NCBI GenBank assembly: GCA_002712005.1
Contig: PASP01000016.1
Span: 124,001-188,000 of the forward strand
DNA length: 64,000 nucleotides
Reading direction: 5' to 3'
DNA from: Halobacteriovoraceae bacterium
Lineage (GTDB): Bacteria > Bdellovibrionota > Bacteriovoracia > Bacteriovoracales > Bacteriovoracaceae
In this document: positions 60,236-64,000 of the stretch, in pieces
Layout: each line of letters opens with the position of its first letter
How positions within the stretch are numbered: position 1 is the stretch's first letter
The notes under the pieces: generated by a model
Told to the model about the DNA's origin: nothing
Databases searched by the model: none
Seen by the model: the letters and a program-made list of their open reading frames with translations, nothing else
Position numbers and translations under genes: made by a program

Positions 60236-60444
60236 AATATCTCCTTTATTACTGAAATTATTATAAGTTTAAGGAAAAATGATTACTTGAAGCCCCTATT
60301 AATAAAGTATGTAGATCTCTTAACATGATTTTTGATTGTTAAGATTTCATTAGTTATGCCCTTTCAAAAGGCAGTCTTTTCACAACCCTATTGCCAAAAC
60401 TCCTTTGTCTTCGGTATGAATCAGATAAATATTGGGGGTTTACT

Positions 60445-60774
60445 ATGAAAGTCATGATTACGCTTTTTACTTTATTTCTATCTTTAAATGCTTTTTCTTA
60501 CTTAATTGACGAAGAAAATTTTGCAGTCGAAAACTTCAATGAGCGATGTCTTACAAATTTTACAAGAGAAGATATTGTTTACAACGAAGAGCTCGATTCA
60601 GATTATGATTACTTCTCACTTGTCATTGGCTTTGAAAACGAAGGTCAAGTTTATATGACCATTCAAAGAGTACAAACGAGAGGCGAATACGACGATGATG
60701 ATTACGGCTACAACGGTGATTCTAGGCTCGAGTACTTCATCGACGAAATCTTCTGCACCGAAGGAAGTAACTAA
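60445..60774 (+). CDS. Small secreted acidic protein, unknown
   Basis: I chose the ATG at 60445 because GGGGG lies 7-11 nt upstream and a signal peptide (MKVMITLFTLFLSLNAFS) then leads the protein. The 109-aa product is very acidic, with a DDDDYGYNGD stretch, and has two cysteines (ERCLTN and EIFCTE). No family recognised. Asp-rich loops may bind calcium, but this is a guess. Confidence 0.6.
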   Translation: MKVMITLFTLFLSLNAFSYLIDEENFAVENFNERCLTNFTREDIVYNEELDSDYDYFSLVIGFENEGQVYMTIQRVQTRGEYDDDDYGYNGDSRLEYFIDEIFCTEGSN

Positions 60775-60808
60775 GACTACGACTTCAGATCTCCATGGAG
60801 TTATTCTC

Positions 60809-60839
60809 GTTGACGAAACGAGTCAACACATTGTATTTA
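60809..60839 (+). promoter_or_regulatory. Promoter-like element with a palindrome, before the ABC remnant
   Basis: TTGACG (60810-60815) and TATTTA (60834-60839) at an 18-nt spacing form a plausible promoter. GTTGAC (60809-60814) and GTCAAC (60822-60827) form an inverted repeat over the -35. It may be the promoter of the gene whose remnant follows. Confidence 0.4.
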
Positions 60840-60870
60840 ACAATGAAAAATAATTAAATGGAGATCAAGC

Positions 60871-61014
60871 ATGAGTCCAATGAGTCCGATGAGTCTTAAG
60901 GTAAACTCTGTTTCAAAGACCTACGACAACGGCGTTGAAGCACTAAAAGATGTAAATCTAAACATTCCCAAAGGTATGTTTGGTCTTCTAGGCCCAAACG
61001 GTGCTGCACAATAA
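60871..61014 (+). pseudogene. Truncated ABC-transporter ATPase (N-terminal remnant)
   Basis: A 47-codon frame reads as the start of an ABC ATPase: SLKVNSVSKTYDNGVEALKD, then KGMFGLLGPNGA, the first half of a Walker A motif. Where GKST should follow, the frame reads AAQ and stops. GGAGA precedes the ATG, so the start is intact. Nothing like the rest of an ABC ATPase is found before the next gene. The start itself is three near-perfect 9-bp repeats (ATGAGTCCR), giving MSPMSPMS. This looks like one end of a deletion. Confidence 0.75.
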
Positions 61015-61154
61015 ATCACAAAATGTGGTCACTTTGTCCCTGAAAAAAAGAAATACATAACTTCTTCATTAAATTTTCTAACATTAAAGATAAAACACAG
61101 GGGTGGTGCATTTTGCCTCTATGCCTATGCAAGCTCATTTCCTAAAACGAATAC

Positions 61155-61829
61155 ATGGACAATAACTCTCTAACGAATAGAGAAAAAGAAATGGAGATGA
61201 AGATGGAATTCAAAATGAGAATGATGAAAAAAGTGGTAACTTCTGCAGTCGCACTTATGACACTGTCAATTAGCGCAGCACCTCAAAAGAAGAGCGTAGT
61301 CCTTCAATTTGATCATCAACAATTCAAAAAGCAATCGGTGATAAAACTGAAACAAGAAGTCAAAAAGGTACATCCAAAAATGGATCTTACTAAATGGAAT
61401 CTAAAGAAGGTCGTCCTTAGGGCCAAATCTAAACGAGGAAAGGCAGAGGCCTTTTTAAAAATTGGACCTTCCGTTTCGGCAGTGGAAGCGATTGAAGGCA
61501 ATCAGTTTGATTTTCAATCCAACCGAGCGTATCACCCTATCACCTTCCAAACTTTCGGCGACAACGACAAGGGCGTGTGGCAAATTCATATGAAAGGAAA
61601 TATCAAAGTAAAGCAGGCCAAACTTGTTCTTCAAAAGAAAGTTCAAGACGTAACCCGTAAGTGTTCATTTCAATTTGAAACGGTCTGGGGAAAAGATATT
61701 AAGAGATTCTCCGCTTCAGCGACAGGCCCAAAAGGTTCTGGTGTACAGAAACAAGCTTGTCAGAAGGCCAGAGCGAAGTGTAACCACTTCAAAAAAGACA
61801 TCCCTCTTACTATGTGTACAAAACTCTAA
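61155..61829 (+). CDS. Secreted Cys-containing basic protein, unknown
   Basis: The frame from 61155 has several possible starts; the Met-rich opening (MEMKMEFKMRMMKK) precedes a signal peptide core VVTSAVALMTLSISAA, so a start between 61191 and 61220 is also possible. The mature part is basic, with a middle beta-rich region (VWQIHMKGNIKVKQAKLVLQ) and a C-terminal region with four cysteines (TRKCSF, QKACQKARAKCNHF, LTMCTKL). No family recognised. A strong terminator follows. Confidence 0.65.
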   Translation: MDNNSLTNREKEMEMKMEFKMRMMKKVVTSAVALMTLSISAAPQKKSVVLQFDHQQFKKQSVIKLKQEVKKVHPKMDLTKWNLKKVVLRAKSKRGKAEAFLKIGPSVSAVEAIEGNQFDFQSNRAYHPITFQTFGDNDKGVWQIHMKGNIKVKQAKLVLQKKVQDVTRKCSFQFETVWGKDIKRFSASATGPKGSGVQKQACQKARAKCNHFKKDIPLTMCTKL

Positions 61830-61846
61830 TATATAAATGTAAAAAA

Positions 61847-61874
61847 GGCCTTCCCATGGGGAAGGTCTATTTTT
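61847..61874 (+). terminator. Rho-independent terminator
   Basis: GGCCTTCCC (61847-61855) pairs with GGGAAGGTC (61859-61867) with one wobble and a 3-nt loop, followed by TATTTTT. It ends the secreted-protein gene at 61155. Confidence 0.85.
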
Positions 61875-61910
61875 AGTTCAATGACACGAAAAAACGAACA
61901 AAGTCCGATC

Positions 61911-62363
61911 TTACTTAAAGCCTTTTTGAGCGAGGATACGATTTAGTGTATTTGCGAAGTTTGCCTTATCCTTAACCCCAAAAGATTCCGGACCACCAGT
62001 CTCAATACCACCATCTCTAAGCTCTTTCATAAAGTCGCGCATAGAAAGCCTCTCGCCAACATTTTCTTCATCGTAGAGCTCGCCTCGTGGATTGATGGCC
62101 ATAGCCTTCTTATTCACAATCTCAGCAGCTAAAGGAATATCCGCTGTAATAACAAGATCCTCCGGTGCAACATGCTCGGCGATATACATGTCAGCAACAT
62201 CATCTCCACTTTCCACTTTAATAAAAGAGATCAGCTGATGAAATGGAATATTCATATACGAGTTGGCCACTAAGCACAGCGGTATATTTAAGCGCAGAGA
62301 AGTTTTAAAGAGAAGCTCTTTAACAACCTTCGGACAAGCATCGGCATCAACCCAAATTTTCAT
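61911..62363 (-). CDS. YaiI/YqxD (UPF0178) family protein
   Basis: A 150-aa protein of the UPF0178 family, at the usual length. It opens MKIWVDADACPKVVKELLF, the family signature, then shows VESGDDVADMYIAEHVAPED, LVITADIPLAAEIV and MRDFMKELRDGG. The fold is PIN-like with clustered acidic residues, suggesting a nuclease, but no activity is established. It follows the gene at 62414 on the same strand, past a terminator, so it is probably transcribed separately. Confidence 0.88.
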   Translation of the reverse strand: MKIWVDADACPKVVKELLFKTSLRLNIPLCLVANSYMNIPFHQLISFIKVESGDDVADMYIAEHVAPEDLVITADIPLAAEIVNKKAMAINPRGELYDEENVGERLSMRDFMKELRDGGIETGGPESFGVKDKANFANTLNRILAQKGFK

Positions 62364-62387
62364 ACGTACCTAATTTTAATAAGAAAT

Positions 62388-62411
62388 AAAGCCTCCGAAA
62401 GGAGGCTTTTT
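62388..62411 (-). terminator. Hairpin terminator with GAAA/TTTC loop
   Basis: AAAGCCTCC (62388-62396) and GGAGGCTTT (62401-62409) pair perfectly over a 4-nt loop. On the minus strand TTTATTTC follows; on the plus strand TTTTT. It ends the gene at 62414-63133. Confidence 0.88.
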
Positions 62412-62413
62412 AA

Positions 62414-63133
62414 TTAATAGAGATTATTATCTTCGATTTCAGATTCTTGATAGTCTACCAGTAAACTTTCTCCACCTTCTGTGAGAATCTCGATTTGATG
62501 ATTGGGTAGAGAGCTATCATAGATTGCTCTATTTACTTTCACACCAACCTTACCACCAACGAGACCGCCTCCGGCCATAACTCCCATAGCAACAGGTGCA
62601 ACTGGAATCGTGTAGGCAATGGCCAATCCAATATAAAGCCCTGTGGCGACAAGTCCTACCACTAAAACCCCACCAACAATGACTTTTACGAATTTGTTAT
62701 AACCACGCTTTTGCAACCCGGCCAAAAGATTCTTTAAAAGACTATTTACGAATTCTGGATTTTCAAAGAAGTTCTTCATCTCATCACTACTACCCGACTC
62801 TTTCAAGGCACGATCAATAGAAGCGAGCGCCATATTGAGTAACTCAGTCGACAAGAAACCAAATTCTTCATCAGTATCAACCTCATCGATACCTCGCTCT
62901 TTAATACTTCTCACAAATGCTTTAGAAAACTTCTTAGCCGTTCTCCGACAAGCACGATTACAATGACCATCACCATAGACAATAGACTTTGCCACACTCG
63001 TACCATTAGTAATCATTTGAATATCATTCTTACTAGACGAAGCGATTAAATCAGATTGTGACTCTGCTGCCATCGCAATGGAGTTAAAGAAAATTGAATA
63101 AGCTAATACCCACACATAAACTATTTTTGTCAT
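62414..63133 (-). CDS. Secreted protein with a glycine-rich hydrophobic segment
   Basis: A 239-aa protein with a signal peptide ending in SIAMA. The mature N-terminal part is helical and charged, with a Cys pair (GHCNRACRRT). Residues ~148-200 are hydrophobic and Gly-rich (VIVGGVLVVGLVATGLYIGL, VMAGGGLVGGKVGVKV), enough for two membrane passes or a pore-like hairpin. The tail is acidic. No family recognised; the glycine hairpin gives a faint resemblance to membrane-inserting toxins, but this is speculation. Confidence 0.6.
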   Translation of the reverse strand: MTKIVYVWVLAYSIFFNSIAMAAESQSDLIASSSKNDIQMITNGTSVAKSIVYGDGHCNRACRRTAKKFSKAFVRSIKERGIDEVDTDEEFGFLSTELLNMALASIDRALKESGSSDEMKNFFENPEFVNSLLKNLLAGLQKRGYNKFVKVIVGGVLVVGLVATGLYIGLAIAYTIPVAPVAMGVMAGGGLVGGKVGVKVNRAIYDSSLPNHQIEILTEGGESLLVDYQESEIEDNNLY

Positions 63134-63226
63134 TGTGATCCCTTCGATATCTACTTGGTTAGTTTTGGGATAAACTAAGACAAACGCCTAGAGTCCCAAA
63201 AGTAACCTTGTACCTAATTTTATATT

Positions 63227-63901
63227 TTAAAGATTTTCGATAATATGTTTTTCTAAGTAATTGAGGTCTGGACCGAAAGTAGAAGTTGGGAAGATATATC
63301 TTTCTTGTTCTTCTAAAATGTCTTTAAGTTCTTTAACCCCTTCTTCGACCAATTTAATACTAATTTGGATATCAGAAAACTCAGTGGAATAAGTGAGTTC
63401 TTGCTCACCATCACTTAAAGAAATGGATTCTTTTAAATCAATATCGTCTTCATTCACTGGAATAACACAACCGCCACAAGGAATGGGAACAGGAATCGTA
63501 AAATCTGATTCATAAACGGTGACACCAAGATAGGTCTTATACATTACATTTGTGGGTAAATGAACGATCGTCTTACGCGTAAGCTCTTCCCCCATTCTCA
63601 AAGCTTCATAAGGAGAAAAAATACCACTATTGTGAGCAATATCACCACCCTTTAGCGGAGCCACTGAAAGAAAAAAGCTACCACTTCCTCCATCACCATA
63701 ACGATAGGACTGATTCTTCTGAAGGTTAATCTGAACTTGGTATTCATTACTTGTAGCTCCCAAGAAATTATAGTCACCACTATTTCGTGCCTTAACTTTA
63801 ACTGTAACTTCATACTTCTTAGCATCTACCTCTAAAGCATGTGACGAAAAAGATGCCAAAAGAGCGAGAGCAGCGAAAATCGTTGATTTAAGTTTATTCA
63901 T
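63227..63901 (-). CDS. Secreted beta-rich protein, unknown
   Basis: I chose the ATG at 63901 because GAGG is upstream and a signal peptide (MNKLKSTIFAALALLASFSS) then leads the protein; a frame start at 63970 lies in the preceding palindrome. The 224-aa product is beta-rich (KYEVTVKVKARNSGDYNFLG, YQVQINLQKN) and has a tight Cys pair in PIPCGGCVIPV (CxxC), which may bind metal or be redox active. No family recognised. Confidence 0.65.
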   Translation of the reverse strand: MNKLKSTIFAALALLASFSSHALEVDAKKYEVTVKVKARNSGDYNFLGATSNEYQVQINLQKNQSYRYGDGGSGSFFLSVAPLKGGDIAHNSGIFSPYEALRMGEELTRKTIVHLPTNVMYKTYLGVTVYESDFTIPVPIPCGGCVIPVNEDDIDLKESISLSDGEQELTYSTEFSDIQISIKLVEEGVKELKDILEEQERYIFPTSTFGPDLNYLEKHIIENL

Positions 63902-63963
63902 AAAAACCTCATTTATTTTACTATTTGCCCAATTATAGTAAAAAATGACGTTTATCTTAGACC

Positions 63964-63997
63964 ATGACACCTATTTACTCGCTAGTGTCATTTTTTT
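63964..63997. repeat. Inverted repeat with T-run near the right edge
   Basis: ATGACAC (63964-63970) and GTGTCAT (63985-63991) pair over a 14-nt loop, with a T-run to 63997 on the plus strand. No plus-strand gene ends here, so it could be a promoter-region palindrome for the minus gene at 63901 instead of a terminator. Confidence 0.35.
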
Positions 63998-64000
63998 AGA

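Noticed and set aside
60871-60897. ATGAGTCC repeats as part of a CRISPR or satellite array
   Set aside because: Only three 9-bp units in a coding start; no spacers and no further copies nearby.

Overview
The window looks like chromosome of an AT-rich Gram-negative bacterium (G+C judged by eye, not counted). Many small proteins carry signal peptides, there are lipobox lipoproteins, a TonB-dependent receptor, a porin, an RND efflux pump and trypsin-like, L,D-transpeptidase and S9 hydrolases. I infer a marine Bdellovibrionota/Bacteriovoracales-type organism, mainly from the gene mix; no rRNA, tRNA, CRISPR array, insertion sequence or prophage was seen, so taxonomy is inference.

Layout. 1-7.6 kb: partial OprO/P-type porin, YebC/YeeN regulator, JmjC-type oxygenase, Na/Pi cotransporter, RlmM rRNA methylase. 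7.6-13 kb: a heavy-metal RND operon (Cys-cluster protein, CzcC with an in-frame amber codon, a very short CzcB-like adaptor, intact CzcA). 13-17.3 kb: esterase and a DbpA/RhlE DEAD-box helicase pair with an unknown third gene. 17.5-22.5 kb: small secreted and membrane proteins, an SDR enzyme, and a Sad-type aldehyde dehydrogenase overlapping an Old Yellow Enzyme. 22.5-29.7 kb: a heme acquisition locus (HutZ/HugZ, HmuVUT, divergent TonB receptor and an HmuY-like lipoprotein). 29.8-33 kb: FabZ-like dehydratase, LLM flavin enzyme, membrane thioredoxin, rhomboid protease.

33-37.2 kb: a peptide-amidoligase locus: GNAT/C39 peptidase fusion with a coupled 54-aa ORF, divergent from a RimK-like ATP-grasp and an RMD1-family membrane protein. 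36.9-41.6 kb: a Gdx guanidinium exporter behind a guanidine-III riboswitch, next to a TetR regulon with two matching operators and redox genes (CcdA-like, thioredoxin-peroxiredoxin fusion, CoA-binding protein, SelO). 41.7-47.1 kb: RbgA, ChrA, a diheme cytochrome, a secreted trypsin-like protease. 47.1-50.4 kb: a second ATP-grasp cluster (ligase, inactive transglutaminase-7TM protein, retropepsin-like lipoprotein). 50.5-64 kb: NhaC antiporter, L,D-transpeptidase, an RRM protein with a structured leader, TRIC channel, S9 peptidase, LysR/Ndh pair, peroxiredoxin, a truncated ABC ATPase remnant and several unknown secreted proteins.

Cross-cutting observations: several genes lacking a Shine-Dalgarno have a -10-like hexamer ending 5-6 nt before the ATG, which points to leaderless mRNAs; many convergent genes abut or overlap; and two distinct RimK-type ligase systems lie within 15 kb of each other.
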